Part shown: one piece after another, positions 1 to 8,436 of the stretch | How positions within the stretch are numbered: the stretch's first letter is position 1 | Layout of the letters: each line of letters starts with the position of its first letter | Source of the DNA: an uncultured Latescibacterota bacterium | GTDB taxonomy: Bacteria; Latescibacterota; UBA2968 | NCBI GenBank assembly: GCA_958295785.1 | Contig: OY282377.1 | Coordinates: 448,394 to 512,393, forward strand | DNA: 64,000 nt | Direction: 5' to 3' | Notes under the pieces: generated by a model | What the model was told of the DNA's origin: nothing | What the model saw: only the letters and a program-made list of their open reading frames with translations | Databases searched by the model: none | Translations under genes and position numbers: made by a program

Positions 1-855
1 TTGGCATTTGGGGGCAACAAGGTGCGCGAGTTTGAATATTCAGTCGCGCCTGCCGTGGAGGAAGGCTACGATGTGCTGTTGCACGGCGCGGCATCGCAGT
101 CGAATCAATCGCGGTTGACCGCAGCGGTTGCGGCCAAATTGGGCATGAAGGCGGTGATGGTCGGGCGCAAAGACGAGTATGCAACCCCCGTAAATGGCAA
201 TTTATTGCTCGCGCATCTGTTCGGCGCGACCGTGCATTTGATCGAGCGCGAAAAGGAAAAAGAAGCCATCCTTGCAAACTTAAAAGCAGAGGGGCACAGG
301 GTCTATAACACGAGCTCGGACGGTTATTACTACCGCAGCGTCTCGTATGTGGATGGGTTTTTGGAATTGTGGGAGCAGGTGCAGGCATTGGATGTACAAC
401 CCGATGCGATCTATGTCTGCGCGGGCGTGCATACGCATACCGGGCTCGTGGTTGGCGCGAAAGCATTGGGCGTTGATGTGCGGATTATCGGCATCAGCCC
501 AAGCCCACAGGACGATGCAAAAAAAAATGTGCAACTCGCGGACGTGGCAAATGAAGTGTGCAAAATTCTGGAGTTGGATTTGCATTTTACAGCGTGCGAT
601 TTTGAGAGCTACGGCGCGTACGCAGGCCCGGCGTACGGCGTGCTGACGCCCCAAGCGCGAGAAGCCGTCTTGCTCGCCGCACAAACCGAAGGGCTGTTGC
701 TCGATCCGGTTTATGCGGGCAAAACATTTGGCGCGCTGATCGATCACATCCGCACGGGGTGGTATGCCGAGGATCAAACCGCGATCTTCGTGCATACGGG
801 TGGCACGCCTGCATTGTTTGCTTATGGGGATGAATTGATGGCCGGTGACCCGTGA
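1..855 (+). CDS. D-cysteine desulfhydrase / ACC deaminase family PLP enzyme (5' partial)
   Basis: The reading frame is open from the first base of the window, so the N-terminus lies outside it; the first codon here is not claimed as a start. The visible part begins at the pyridoxal-phosphate lysine motif FGGNK, followed by GAASQSNQSR, which matches the substrate/phosphate-binding QSNH-type segment of 1-aminocyclopropane-1-carboxylate deaminase and D-cysteine desulfhydrase. The C-terminal VHTGGTPALFAYGDEL is also typical of this branch of fold-type II PLP enzymes. Members split D-cysteine to pyruvate, sulfide and ammonia or open the ACC ring; sequence alone does not separate the two. It converges on the aldolase gene, with about 180 bp of palindromic repeats between them. 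Confidence 0.88.
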   Translation: MAFGGNKVREFEYSVAPAVEEGYDVLLHGAASQSNQSRLTAAVAAKLGMKAVMVGRKDEYATPVNGNLLLAHLFGATVHLIEREKEKEAILANLKAEGHRVYNTSSDGYYYRSVSYVDGFLELWEQVQALDVQPDAIYVCAGVHTHTGLVVGAKALGVDVRIIGISPSPQDDAKKNVQLADVANEVCKILELDLHFTACDFESYGAYAGPAYGVLTPQAREAVLLAAQTEGLLLDPVYAGKTFGALIDHIRTGWYAEDQTAIFVHTGGTPALFAYGDELMAGDP

Positions 856-889
856 CCGCCTAGCCATCCCAAAATCGCGGCATGAGACT

Positions 890-922
890 GTAGGGGCGGT
901 GCCCCCGTGCTCGCCCGAAAAT
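890..922 (+). repeat. Palindromic GC repeat (PER family), copy 1
   Basis: One copy of a recurring element with core GTAGGGGCGGTGCCCCCGTG followed by CTCGCCCGAAAA. GGGGC-GGT-GCCCC can fold as a short hairpin. Confidence 0.75.
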
Positions 923-943
923 ACAAGATGCGAGGATAGAAAC

Positions 944-970
944 GTAGGGGCGGTGCCCCCGTGCCCGGAA
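944..970 (+). repeat. Palindromic GC repeat (PER family), copy 2
   Basis: Second copy, in tandem orientation with the first and about 54 bp downstream, with the tail shortened to GCCCGGAAAA. Together they occupy the gap between the converging first two genes. Confidence 0.72.
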
Positions 971-1034
971 AAAAATAGCCGCCGAGGCTTGGCCCTCAGC
1001 GGCTGTTCTTTTACCACTCGTCGCGTGACGCCGA

Positions 1035-1823
1035 TCACGCGCCTTCGACGGCTTTTCTCAGCGCGTCGCCATTGTTTCGCCACCAGGAATGCAGGATTGA
1101 AATATCGACCCCGATATTGAAATGCCGCACGCCCATATCGAGATATTCCTTTGCCTCGTCGGACGACATGATCTCTGCGCGGGGGGGAACGCCCATGCTC
1201 AGCGCGGTCTTGAAAACCTCATTCCGCGCATCCGACACGCCCGGATCATTGCGCTGCCCCGCCTTGCCAACGCTCATTGAATAATCCGAAGGCCCCCACT
1301 GCACCATATCCACGCCCGGAACCGAGAGAATCGCTTCCAAATTTTCCACCGCCTCCTTTTTTTCGATCATCAACACGACAACCGTTTCCCGCATGGCCTT
1401 TACGTAATCGGCGCCACCGCCATAGCCCATATACGTGTTGCGCCGCGTGTACACGCTGTAAAGACCGCCATCTTCGGGCGTATCTGGCAGGGTCACGCGC
1501 ACACAGGTTCTGGCGTCTTCTTCCGTGCGGCAATCGGTGAACAAAATGCTTCCAAACCCGGACCCAATCGCCCGTTGCGCCAAATAGTACTGATGGCTGC
1601 GGTCGATCTTAAACATCATGCCCATGTTGTACAACTCGGCCGCGCGGCACAGATTGTCGAGATCGTAGAGGTCAAACGTGCCGTATTCGCCGACGTATTC
1701 GACATAGTCGTAAAGCCCCGTATGCCCAATCGCTTCCACAATCGCCGGCCAACTCGAGTGAATGCGCGTGCCAATGGTCGGTTCGCCCGCATCCAATTTT
1801 TCTCGAATGATGTTGGGTTTCAC
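1035..1823 (-). CDS. HpcH/HpaI family class II aldolase
   Basis: A 262-residue protein of the 2,4-dihydroxyhept-2-ene-1,7-dioate aldolase family, TIM-barrel metal-dependent enzymes that make or cleave pyruvate-type aldols. The pattern VLMIEKKEAVENL supplies the usual metal-ligand glutamate and VDMVQWGPSDYSMSVG the aspartate after the GP(S/N)D turn. Translation starts at GTG (1823), 8 nt after a good AAAGGAG site. That GTG overlaps the TGA of the upstream aldo/keto reductase (GTGA), so the two are likely translationally coupled. The real substrate is unknown; coupling to a reductase suggests breakdown of a sugar acid or hydroxy-acid. Confidence 0.9.
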   Translation of the reverse strand: MKPNIIREKLDAGEPTIGTRIHSSWPAIVEAIGHTGLYDYVEYVGEYGTFDLYDLDNLCRAAELYNMGMMFKIDRSHQYYLAQRAIGSGFGSILFTDCRTEEDARTCVRVTLPDTPEDGGLYSVYTRRNTYMGYGGGADYVKAMRETVVVLMIEKKEAVENLEAILSVPGVDMVQWGPSDYSMSVGKAGQRNDPGVSDARNEVFKTALSMGVPPRAEIMSSDEAKEYLDMGVRHFNIGVDISILHSWWRNNGDALRKAVEGA

Positions 1824-2740
1824 AATGCACTCCTTTGGTTTGAGGGTGATGTTCCAAACAATGTCTGAAAAGCCCGCTTTGTGTTGTGCAACACGTCTTC
1901 GGGCAGTGTTTTGCCATCCGAAATTTTCACATTATCCGCCAGATGATCCGCGTTGGTCGATCCCACGATGGCCGTACACACCTCCGGATGAGACAGCGCG
2001 AAACGCAACGCAAATTCGATCAGGGGCATGTCGCCCGCCAATTCGCGCAACGGCATGCGCTGTGCGCGATCCCACGGACCGCCCATATAAGCACCGTCTG
2101 GACGCGCGGCCATGAGATACACCCCGTTGGCAATGGGCCGCTTGATGATCGTCCCGATATGTCGGTCGCGCAAAGTGGGCATCAAATTTTCCGCAGATTC
2201 CTGAAACAGCACATTGTAGGTGAACTCTTGCGTATCCAAATCCCACTTTTTCGCGGCCTCAGCCGCTGCGAGTCCATCTGCTGACACGCCGACAAATTTC
2301 GTCCACCCCTTGGACTTGGCTTCAAACAGCGCGTCAAACGCCGCGTTCCAATCGCTGTCTTCACTCGGCAATCCGTGAAATTGCACGATATCGATCACAT
2401 CCATCTTCAGCTTTGATCGGCTCGTATCAATGGTCCGCAAAATGCCTTTGGGCGAATAATCCTTCACGATCTCGCGCTTGCCGCCTTTGATCACTTGATA
2501 ATCGCCGCACTTGGTGGCGAGGATAAATTCGTCTTGGCGATGGGCGATAAATTTCCCGATCCGCGCTTCGCTGTCGCCATACATGGCAGCGGTATCTATA
2601 AATGTGATGCCCAAATCGAGCGCGCGGTTCAGCGCCGCTTCAACCTGCGCGTTGGGCAATGCTGGATTGCCAATTTGCGCTGCGCCAAATCCAATCTCCG
2701 ATACTTGCAAGCCCGTGTTTCCCAACATCCGAAATTTCAT
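1820..2740 (-). CDS. Aldo/keto reductase
   Basis: A 306-residue NAD(P)H-dependent aldo/keto reductase. The catalytic tetrad is visible: Asp in TFIDTAAMYG, Tyr in the same segment, Lys in LATKCGD and His in VQFHGLP. The C-terminal AIVGSTNADHLADNV matches the cofactor-binding GxxxxxHLxxN region. The frame stays open far upstream, but the family N-terminus MKFRMLGNTGLQVSEIGFG fixes the start at 2740. It shares a 4-base overlap with the HpcH aldolase that follows. The two genes probably form a short catabolic operon divergent from the DUF5069-like gene. Confidence 0.92.
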   Translation of the reverse strand: MKFRMLGNTGLQVSEIGFGAAQIGNPALPNAQVEAALNRALDLGITFIDTAAMYGDSEARIGKFIAHRQDEFILATKCGDYQVIKGGKREIVKDYSPKGILRTIDTSRSKLKMDVIDIVQFHGLPSEDSDWNAAFDALFEAKSKGWTKFVGVSADGLAAAEAAKKWDLDTQEFTYNVLFQESAENLMPTLRDRHIGTIIKRPIANGVYLMAARPDGAYMGGPWDRAQRMPLRELAGDMPLIEFALRFALSHPEVCTAIVGSTNADHLADNVKISDGKTLPEDVLHNTKRAFQTLFGTSPSNQRSAL

Positions 2741-2866
2741 GCCAGCCTCCGGTGCGCCCGTGTGTCTATTTGCGCGAGTCGCAAAAATGTCGTATATATA
2801 ATACGACCAAATGCCGTTGAAATCACCCAAAAAAACCAATGGGACAAAGCGCATAAGGAGCAGACC

Positions 2867-3778
2867 ATGATCCCTTTGATCAGCAGCCTCGCTTACGGTA
2901 CGCTCGGCGCGTGTCAACTGCCCCGCACATGGTGGAAAGTGCTCGCGCGCAAGGCAGGCGTTTTGGACGCCGAATATCCCGACTTCAGCGATGGGCTCGA
3001 CCGCCGAGTTTTCGAAGTGCTCGGTTTGGACCGCGAGACCACCTTGGCCTATTTGCGCGGCGAGATGCCGTCGTACCTGGATTTTGAAGCGTGGATCCTC
3101 GATCAAAAAGGCGATGCGTTTTGGCACTTTGAACAGCGAGACGCCATCGTGCGGTGGAATGCGTCTGTCCGCGCACGCCGCCACCGCGCGGCAAAAATTG
3201 AGGAAACATACACAGACGCGGGCCTGCCGCAAGATGCGGGCATCACCTCTGCGACCGTGCTCAACAGCCTTCAGGATTGGCAGTTGTTTTGCAAGCGCGA
3301 TCTTCCTGCACTCGACGGATCGGTCGTGCCGCTCGTCGCCACCATCGACTTTGGGCCCTTGGGCGTGCGGCAACTGCCCCGCACATGGTACAAAATCATC
3401 CTCAAGGGAAAGGGAATGCTGCATCCGGCCTACCCTCACATGACGGACAATGGCTTGGACCCGCGCGTGCTTCGGGCTTTGAACCTCGACATTGACGCCA
3501 CGATGAATTACATCTCCGAGGAGATGCCGTCCTATCTCGATTTTGAAGCCTGGGTGCGCGAACAGTGCGGCGGTCAAATCCCCGCGCAGGCCGTTGAGGA
3601 ATGGAATGACTATTTGTGCCATCGCATCCACAACGATGCCAAACGCGCAGAGATTCGCGCCACTTTGGGACGGGAATCGCAGAGTACCCACGGCAAACTC
3701 GTCAACGACCTGCGCTCTGCGGTCGTGCTCAACCACATCGAAGACTGGCACTTGGCGTATCAGAGCCTCGTCATGTGA
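2867..3778 (+). CDS. DUF5069-like protein with two tandem domains
   Basis: A 303-residue protein built of two copies of one domain of about 150 residues. Copy 1 shows AYGTLGACQLPRTWWK and EMPSYLDFEAWILDQ; copy 2 shows DFGPLGVRQLPRTWYK and EMPSYLDFEAWVREQ. Each ends with LNSLQDW or LNHIEDW. The domain resembles DUF5069, whose function is not established. The start is ATG at 2867, 6 nt after AAGGAG; the open frame upstream to 2495 is the antisense of the reductase. It leads into the PL22-like lyase gene 68 bp downstream, so they may be co-transcribed. Confidence 0.7.
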   Translation: MIPLISSLAYGTLGACQLPRTWWKVLARKAGVLDAEYPDFSDGLDRRVFEVLGLDRETTLAYLRGEMPSYLDFEAWILDQKGDAFWHFEQRDAIVRWNASVRARRHRAAKIEETYTDAGLPQDAGITSATVLNSLQDWQLFCKRDLPALDGSVVPLVATIDFGPLGVRQLPRTWYKIILKGKGMLHPAYPHMTDNGLDPRVLRALNLDIDATMNYISEEMPSYLDFEAWVREQCGGQIPAQAVEEWNDYLCHRIHNDAKRAEIRATLGRESQSTHGKLVNDLRSAVVLNHIEDWHLAYQSLVM

Positions 3779-3846
3779 CCCCTCCTCCGGCCCCTCCCCG
3801 CACAGGCGTAGCCTACAGGGGTAGGTCTCAAACAAGGAGAAAGACC

Positions 3847-4956
3847 ATGCCCATCAAACTCGCGGAATTGCCCAATGGCGTGGCACTGACCCAAGTGACC
3901 ACAGATGGCAAGGAAAAATCCAATATCTATTGCGAATTGCCCTATTGCTCGGCGGATTCGCGCGTCTTTGTCTATGAGCAGAAAAATCCAGATACCGCGC
4001 CCAATACCACCGAATACGTCGCCTGTGAATTTGGCACCTGGCAAACCCAGGTGATCGGTCGCGGATTGGGTGGGCCTGGCATGACGCACAAGGGCGTCTT
4101 CTTTTATCGGCGCGTTGTGCCCAACAAATGCCAAGAACTCGTGCGCGTGGATTTGGGAACGGGCCACCAGCGCGTGATCTGCGAATTTCCCGAAGCCCTT
4201 CAACCGCGCGGTTTGGGCACCCTATCGCCCGATGAACGCTATTACGCGTACGGCGTCACCATCAGCTATCATCCCAAAATGTTTGGCATTGAACTCGTGG
4301 ATCTCAAAAAAGGGACGCGGGAAATCGTCAACACGGACCCCGATATATGCAACCCGCACACGCAATTTGAACCCACAGAAGGCAAACAAATTATGGTTCA
4401 GCACAACCGGGGCTGCGAATTTAAGCCAGATGGCACGCGTGTCAAACTCGTCGGAGACGAAGGCGCCACCGAATATCTCGTCGATATTCCCGGCGGCGAG
4501 GTCACGCGCTTGCAGGTCGGCCCGCCCCATACGCCGGGCATTACCGGGCACGAGGCGTGGATCGCGGGCGCGAATGAAATCCTCCTATCTGTTCGCGCGG
4601 TTGATGAATACGCCCCGGAAAAGGGCAACCTCGTCAAAGTATCGGCGCGTGAACCCGCAGAACGAATCGGCACGCCGGGGTATCGCTTCAACCACGTTGG
4701 CACCTCGCCTTGTGGTCGCTATTTCTTTTGTGACGACTGGCAAGGGGCCAGCAAACTCGTCGTGGGCCATATCCAGACCGGCAAAACCGCAGTTGTATGC
4801 GAAGCGCATACATCGATGGGCACGCCCCAAAACACCCACGCGCATCCCTATCTCTCGCCCGACCTCAAATGGCTGGTCTTCAACTCCGACCGGTCGGGCT
4901 GCCCGCAAATCCACGTCGCCTCCGTGCCTGTGGATCTCACTGCGCGGTTGAATTAG
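3847..4956 (+). CDS. Oligogalacturonate lyase-like (PL22-type) seven-bladed beta-propeller protein
   Basis: A 369-residue protein with repeated beta-propeller strands (LSPDERYYAY, SPCGRYFFCDD, LSPDLKWLVFNSDRSG). The segment GTPQNTHAHPYLSPD has the Q-x-x-H-x-H spacing of the Mn ligands known in PL22 oligogalacturonate lyases, and FNHVGTSP could give the remaining histidine. NPHTQFEP and TGHEAW are also family-like. Such enzymes cleave digalacturonate in pectin breakdown. No signal peptide is visible, so it should be cytoplasmic. Start ATG follows AAGGAGA. The TAG stop lies inside a 42-bp sequence that is repeated at 5457-5498 on the far side of inserted repeats. Confidence 0.72.
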   Translation: MPIKLAELPNGVALTQVTTDGKEKSNIYCELPYCSADSRVFVYEQKNPDTAPNTTEYVACEFGTWQTQVIGRGLGGPGMTHKGVFFYRRVVPNKCQELVRVDLGTGHQRVICEFPEALQPRGLGTLSPDERYYAYGVTISYHPKMFGIELVDLKKGTREIVNTDPDICNPHTQFEPTEGKQIMVQHNRGCEFKPDGTRVKLVGDEGATEYLVDIPGGEVTRLQVGPPHTPGITGHEAWIAGANEILLSVRAVDEYAPEKGNLVKVSAREPAERIGTPGYRFNHVGTSPCGRYFFCDDWQGASKLVVGHIQTGKTAVVCEAHTSMGTPQNTHAHPYLSPDLKWLVFNSDRSGCPQIHVASVPVDLTARLN

Positions 4957-4993
4957 AGGACTGAGCGAAAACAAAATAGGCGAATGATCCTTG
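4952..4993 (+). repeat. 42-bp direct repeat, left copy
   Basis: Begins ATTAGAGGACTGAGCG and ends GATCCTTG. It matches 5457-5498 with one visible mismatch (G/A). It carries the lyase stop codon and one arm of the terminator that is complete only in the right-hand copy. Confidence 0.85.
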
Positions 4994-4995
4994 TG

Positions 4996-5336
4996 GGTTG
5001 CCTTTGATGCCTTCTGCGTCAAACGCTCAAATTATTCGCGTTTTCATACTTTTTTTCAACAGCAAAAAAAAGTAGGCAAAAAATGCCGCTCTCATGCGCC
5101 GAGAGGCTTGCACAGCGCAAAGCGCTTTTGTAACAGAACGACATGCGTTGGCCTGCGAAGAGAGTTGCAAGAGGGAGGTTGGTTGCGAGACGGCCTTGCG
5201 CGCTGTGCGCGATGGGTTTATCTGATGGTCTTTTGGGATGGCCTTGTTGCCATGGCTTCTTTGAATGATTGGGTAACGGCAAGGGGATCGCTTGCTGGCA
5301 ACATAGCGCATCACATGAGGCCAACTGAAAATCAAT
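4996..5336 (+). repeat. Mosaic repeat family 2 (about 495 bp when complete), copy 1, 5'-truncated
   Basis: Related to 7906-8311, 35803-36293, 39838-40332 and 59691-59975. This copy lacks about 160-190 bp at its left end and carries the module with GCCTTCTGCGTCAAACGC and the CATGCGCCGAGAGGCTTG variant, without the 33-nt GAGCGGGGTACAACTG insertion. Its right end ATCAATTTA is interrupted by a 112-bp mini-element; the terminus GTATTA resumes after it. The region between the flanking genes (4957-5516) otherwise holds no gene. Confidence 0.8.
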
Positions 5337-5339
5337 TTA

Positions 5340-5451
5340 GAGTACCTAACAAAAAGAGTTGACATGGATTTATGAGAGGCCGACTTTGAGGCGTTCCTGC
5401 GGGTGTTCACTCATCTGTTTCAGACACTTGCTTTCTTTATGTTAGGGCTTC
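5340..5451 (-). mobile_element. 112-bp IS5-like mini-element (MITE), copy a
   Basis: Ends GAGTACCTAACAAAAAG and (reverse complement) GAAGCCCTAACATAAAG, flanked by TTA on both sides (5337-5339, 5452-5454). The half next to the GAAGCCC end matches the transposase-leader end of the IS at 34084-34932. It lies inside the right end of mosaic repeat copy 1: deleting it and one TTA rebuilds ATCAATTTAGTATTA, close to ATCAATTTGGTATTA in the intact copy. Confidence 0.85.
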
Positions 5452-5456
5452 TTAGT

Positions 5457-5498
5457 ATTAGAGGACTGAACGAAAACAAAATAGGCGAATGATCCTTG
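5457..5498 (+). repeat. 42-bp direct repeat, right copy
   Basis: Right-hand copy of the sequence at 4952-4993. Here it continues into the second arm of the terminator hairpin, so this is probably the ancestral location of the junction. Confidence 0.85.
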
Positions 5499-5515
5499 CG
5501 ATCATTCGCCTATTC
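5478..5515. terminator. Bidirectional rho-independent terminator
   Basis: AATAGGCGAATGATC, loop CTTGC, GATCATTCGCCTATT: a perfect 15-bp stem, followed by CTTT on the plus strand and preceded by a run that reads as T-rich on the minus strand. It separates the converging lyase and DUF362 genes. Confidence 0.8.
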
Positions 5516-5516
5516 T

Positions 5517-6788
5517 TTATCCTCGATGCGCGGCTTTTCTGCGCGCACGGATAAACTCGGGGGCTTCGGCGATGCAAGTGCCCAAGATGCCGAGGGAATC
5601 GCAGAATGCGCGGAGGCCCGTTTTTTTCAGTTCGGACGCGGTATCGCCCACATGGGGAAAGCCCTGCGCGTCTGGGGTGAGGTGTTCCCAGTTGCGGAAG
5701 AGGCGGCCCCAGTCGCTGTTGAGCACATCCTGCATTTTGGTTTTGGCGAGAAACGGATACCAAAAACTGTCGTGGTAGAGCACCGAAGCCAGATAGGCCC
5801 ACGGCGCGAGGATGGTTTTGAGCGACCATTCAATGGGTTTTTTGAGGGGCCCCCAGTAGATCTTGTGCTGCATTTTAGAGGCAAAAGTCATTTTGTTGTA
5901 CGGGCCGACAAAGTGCCAATTTTCTTCTGCGGCTTCCACATCGCCGGCAATTTCGATTTGCGCGGGGTCCCCACATCCCAAACCGAGGTCGTGCGCGAGG
6001 CGGATGTATTTGATCGACAGCGGATCAAAGCCCATCATTTTGGCGGCGACCGCGTCAATCGCAACCTGATCCGCGCTGGCGAGGATGACGTTTTTGGTAT
6101 GCGGAATCATACAGCGCGGCCCCGGCCCATCGCCTGCAAACGTGCCATCCATCACGGCAAAGACGCCGCGGTGGATTTTTTGTTGAATCATGAGGAGATC
6201 GACCAAGGTCTCGTGAATCACGGGGTGCGTCCAGTGGCGCCGCTCGTTGAGCAGACCGCCAAAGGCATTTTTCATCGCGCCTGTGGTGGTGGTAAAAACG
6301 TGGGTTTTGACAGTGGGAAAATGGATGATATTTTCCCCGAGAAAGCGTTTGGGAATCTGAAAGCCCTTGGGATAGACCTCGTTCAGGCAGAGAAATTTTT
6401 CGGTCAGATCACCCACGGCATCGCGCACGTTGATCCATTCTTCGCCCTCGTAGAGATGGATATTTTTCAAACCGTGTGCTTCGACAACCGGGAGGTGTTT
6501 GTTTTCGCGCTCGCCCAAGTGCGCGTCAATGACCACGGTTCGGTTGTGGCAGCCGTGCATCAGGTTTTGATCGTAGCCATCCCGTTTCATCGCGCGGATA
6601 ACGCCGTCGAGTTGCCACGGCGTCGTGGAACTGCCGGGGAAAAAAAAGTGCCACGAGATGTTGATCTTGAGCGCGGTTTCCACGTCTTTGGCAATCACCT
6701 GTTGGTAATCCGCCAGATTGAGCAGGCGATGGTAGTCTTCAAAAACCGTACGCGGCGCGGTGCGAAGAACGGCGACTTTGCTTTGCAT
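5517..6788 (-). CDS. DUF362 domain protein
   Basis: A 423-residue protein. It shows the DUF362 core: an N-terminal KVAVLRTAP strand, a central IIHFPTVKTHVFTTTTGAMKN block in which TGAMKN precedes GGLLNERRHW, and a later MDGTFAGDGPGP segment followed by VILASADQVAIDAVA. DUF362 proteins are often annotated as possible iron-sulfur or metal proteins, but no CxxC ferredoxin motifs are seen here, so no activity is proposed. The start is ATG 6788, preceded by AGGAGA; the 19 upstream codons have no such site. The alpha/beta hydrolase gene lies upstream on the same strand, 84 bp away. Confidence 0.78.
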   Translation of the reverse strand: MQSKVAVLRTAPRTVFEDYHRLLNLADYQQVIAKDVETALKINISWHFFFPGSSTTPWQLDGVIRAMKRDGYDQNLMHGCHNRTVVIDAHLGERENKHLPVVEAHGLKNIHLYEGEEWINVRDAVGDLTEKFLCLNEVYPKGFQIPKRFLGENIIHFPTVKTHVFTTTTGAMKNAFGGLLNERRHWTHPVIHETLVDLLMIQQKIHRGVFAVMDGTFAGDGPGPRCMIPHTKNVILASADQVAIDAVAAKMMGFDPLSIKYIRLAHDLGLGCGDPAQIEIAGDVEAAEENWHFVGPYNKMTFASKMQHKIYWGPLKKPIEWSLKTILAPWAYLASVLYHDSFWYPFLAKTKMQDVLNSDWGRLFRNWEHLTPDAQGFPHVGDTASELKKTGLRAFCDSLGILGTCIAEAPEFIRARRKAAHRG

Positions 6789-6872
6789 GGGGTCTCCTGA
6801 CGAATAGGCGAATAGGCGAAACGGGGTAACTGCGTAGCGGTTCATCTGCGGAACGGGGAAGGGGTCGCCAAC

Positions 6873-7844
6873 TCAAAGATGTTTTTCAAACAAGCGATAC
6901 GCCTGCTCGCGCATGGCATCGGGAAAATCGTGTTCGCAATCGGGGTGGGCCACCATCAGATTTTCCGATGCGCCGTAAAGCGCGTACACGCGGGCCGCGG
7001 CACAGGCAACGGCATCCACGCTTTGCCATTTGAAATTGCTATCGCGCAAGGGCGCGGCAATAAAACACGGGCGAGGGGCCAAGGCCGCGATCAAGTCGTG
7101 AAAATCAAAGGGAATCTCCCGTAGCCGATGGGCGTACTCCCGCAACTTGGGCATATACCGATCCTGCGTCCAGCCGGTGAGATCGCCGTCTTTGTAATCC
7201 AAATAGGAATCCAGCCCGCAACTCGACACCACAACGCCGATGCGCGGCTCGAAAACAGCGGTGTAGATCGAATTGTGCCCGCCCAGCGAATGCCCTATCG
7301 CGCCCACGGGGCCGCGCTTGACATAAGGCAGGGTTTCCAACACATCTATCGCGCGCACATTGTCCCAAATCGCCTTCATCGTGCCGCTTTCGTATCCCAA
7401 ACCAAACACATCGGGCCAATAGTCTGCCAGCATGGGATAGGATGGCGCGAGGGTGACAAAACCGCGCTTTGCCAATTCACTGGCATAACTGCGATTCGGA
7501 CGGTCGCCCAATCCCACCACGGTTTTGTGCCCCAATACCGCATGCGTGGGGTGCAAACACAAGATGGCCGAGCACGCCTGCCCGTCCAAAGCGCGTTTTG
7601 GAACGAGCAAATACGCCCGCGCCCGGTCGCCGGGTTCGGCGGCATACGCGATCAACCGCCGCAGATATGCTCCGCAATCGACTTCCTCGACCACATCCAC
7701 AGCGAGCGGACACCGCTTCTCGTCGCCCGGCAAAGGGCCCATAATTTCTTGCGCGGCTTCGAGTACGCGCTCGCGCTTTTCCTTCCACGCCGCCACAGAC
7801 GCGAGGGGTATCGCACGACCGTTTTGATGGATGAGTTGATTCAT
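6873..7844 (-). CDS. Alpha/beta hydrolase (acetyl-xylan esterase / dienelactone hydrolase-like)
   Basis: A 323-residue alpha/beta-hydrolase. GHSLGGHNSIYTAVFEPR carries the nucleophile elbow G-x-S-x-G, APRPCFIAAPLRDSNF precedes the likely acid, and the C-terminal HPDCEHDFPD carries the catalytic histidine. There is no signal peptide, so it is likely cytoplasmic. The start is ATG 7844 with GAGGAG 6 nt before it; the much longer open frame upstream runs into a mosaic repeat and should be ignored. Substrate is unknown; ester hydrolysis of a short acyl or sugar ester is the family's common activity. Confidence 0.85.
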   Translation of the reverse strand: MNQLIHQNGRAIPLASVAAWKEKRERVLEAAQEIMGPLPGDEKRCPLAVDVVEEVDCGAYLRRLIAYAAEPGDRARAYLLVPKRALDGQACSAILCLHPTHAVLGHKTVVGLGDRPNRSYASELAKRGFVTLAPSYPMLADYWPDVFGLGYESGTMKAIWDNVRAIDVLETLPYVKRGPVGAIGHSLGGHNSIYTAVFEPRIGVVVSSCGLDSYLDYKDGDLTGWTQDRYMPKLREYAHRLREIPFDFHDLIAALAPRPCFIAAPLRDSNFKWQSVDAVACAAARVYALYGASENLMVAHPDCEHDFPDAMREQAYRLFEKHL

Positions 7845-7905
7845 GGTTGCTCCTCTCTTCGGGCGAACATGGGCTGAACTTGATTTGGTAACGCCATACT
7901 GACTC

Positions 7906-8311
7906 ATACCAATTTGATTTTTATTTCTCCGTATCCCGCATTCCATCAGGGATGAATGAGAAACAGACGTTCCGTAGAGATCATGTGTTGCTTGTCTCAA
8001 GCGTTTGGTTCTGCCTCCACGTTTGTTGCCTTTGATGCGTTGGCTACGCCTGTGCCTACGGCGTGCGGCGACTTCCTTTTTTTCAACAGCAAAAAAAAGT
8101 AAGCAAAAAATGCCGCTCTCAAACGCCGAGGGGTGCTCTGCACAGCGCAAATCGCTTTTGTAACAGGACGACAGGCGTTGGCCTGCCAAGTAGGTTGCAA
8201 AATGGATGTGCGTTGCGAGACGGCCTTGCGCGCTGTGCGCGATGGTTTTTTGTGATGGTTTTTTGATGGCATTTTGCCATGGCTTATTTGACGTACTGCG
8301 TAACGTCAGGT
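7906..8311 (+). repeat. Mosaic repeat family 2, copy 2, 3'-truncated
   Basis: Starts with the family end ATACCAATTTG and runs through AACAGACGTTCCGTAGAGATCATG. It carries the GCGTTGGCTACGCCTGTGCC module and the CAAACGCCGAGGGGTGCTC variant, without the 33-nt insertion. Homology fades after GCGTAACGTCAGG. With the palindromic repeat next to it this accounts for the 590-bp gap before the ABC importer; I see no gene in that gap. Confidence 0.78.
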
Positions 8312-8335
8312 CCTGTCTATCCTCGTATCTTGACT

Positions 8336-8367
8336 TTTCGGGCGAGCACGGGGGCATCGCCCCTACA
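8336..8367 (-). repeat. Palindromic GC repeat (PER family)
   Basis: Reverse-orientation copy: TTCGGGCGAGCACGGGGGCA then TCGCCCCTAC. Followed by low-complexity CATCCGTGTTTATCCGTG-type sequence. Confidence 0.72.
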
Positions 8368-8436
8368 CACACGGCTCGCCTGTTGTGGCTAAACTTCCGT
8401 CTCGCCTTTCATCCGCGATCCGCCTTTCATCCGTGT

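Noticed and set aside
2741-3835. N-terminal extension of the aldo/keto reductase
   Set aside because: The extension is antisense to the DUF5069-like gene, and the family start and size fit ATG 2740.
7845-8372. N-terminal extension of the alpha/beta hydrolase
   Set aside because: It is encoded by mosaic repeat copy 2; a good ribosome site precedes ATG 7844.
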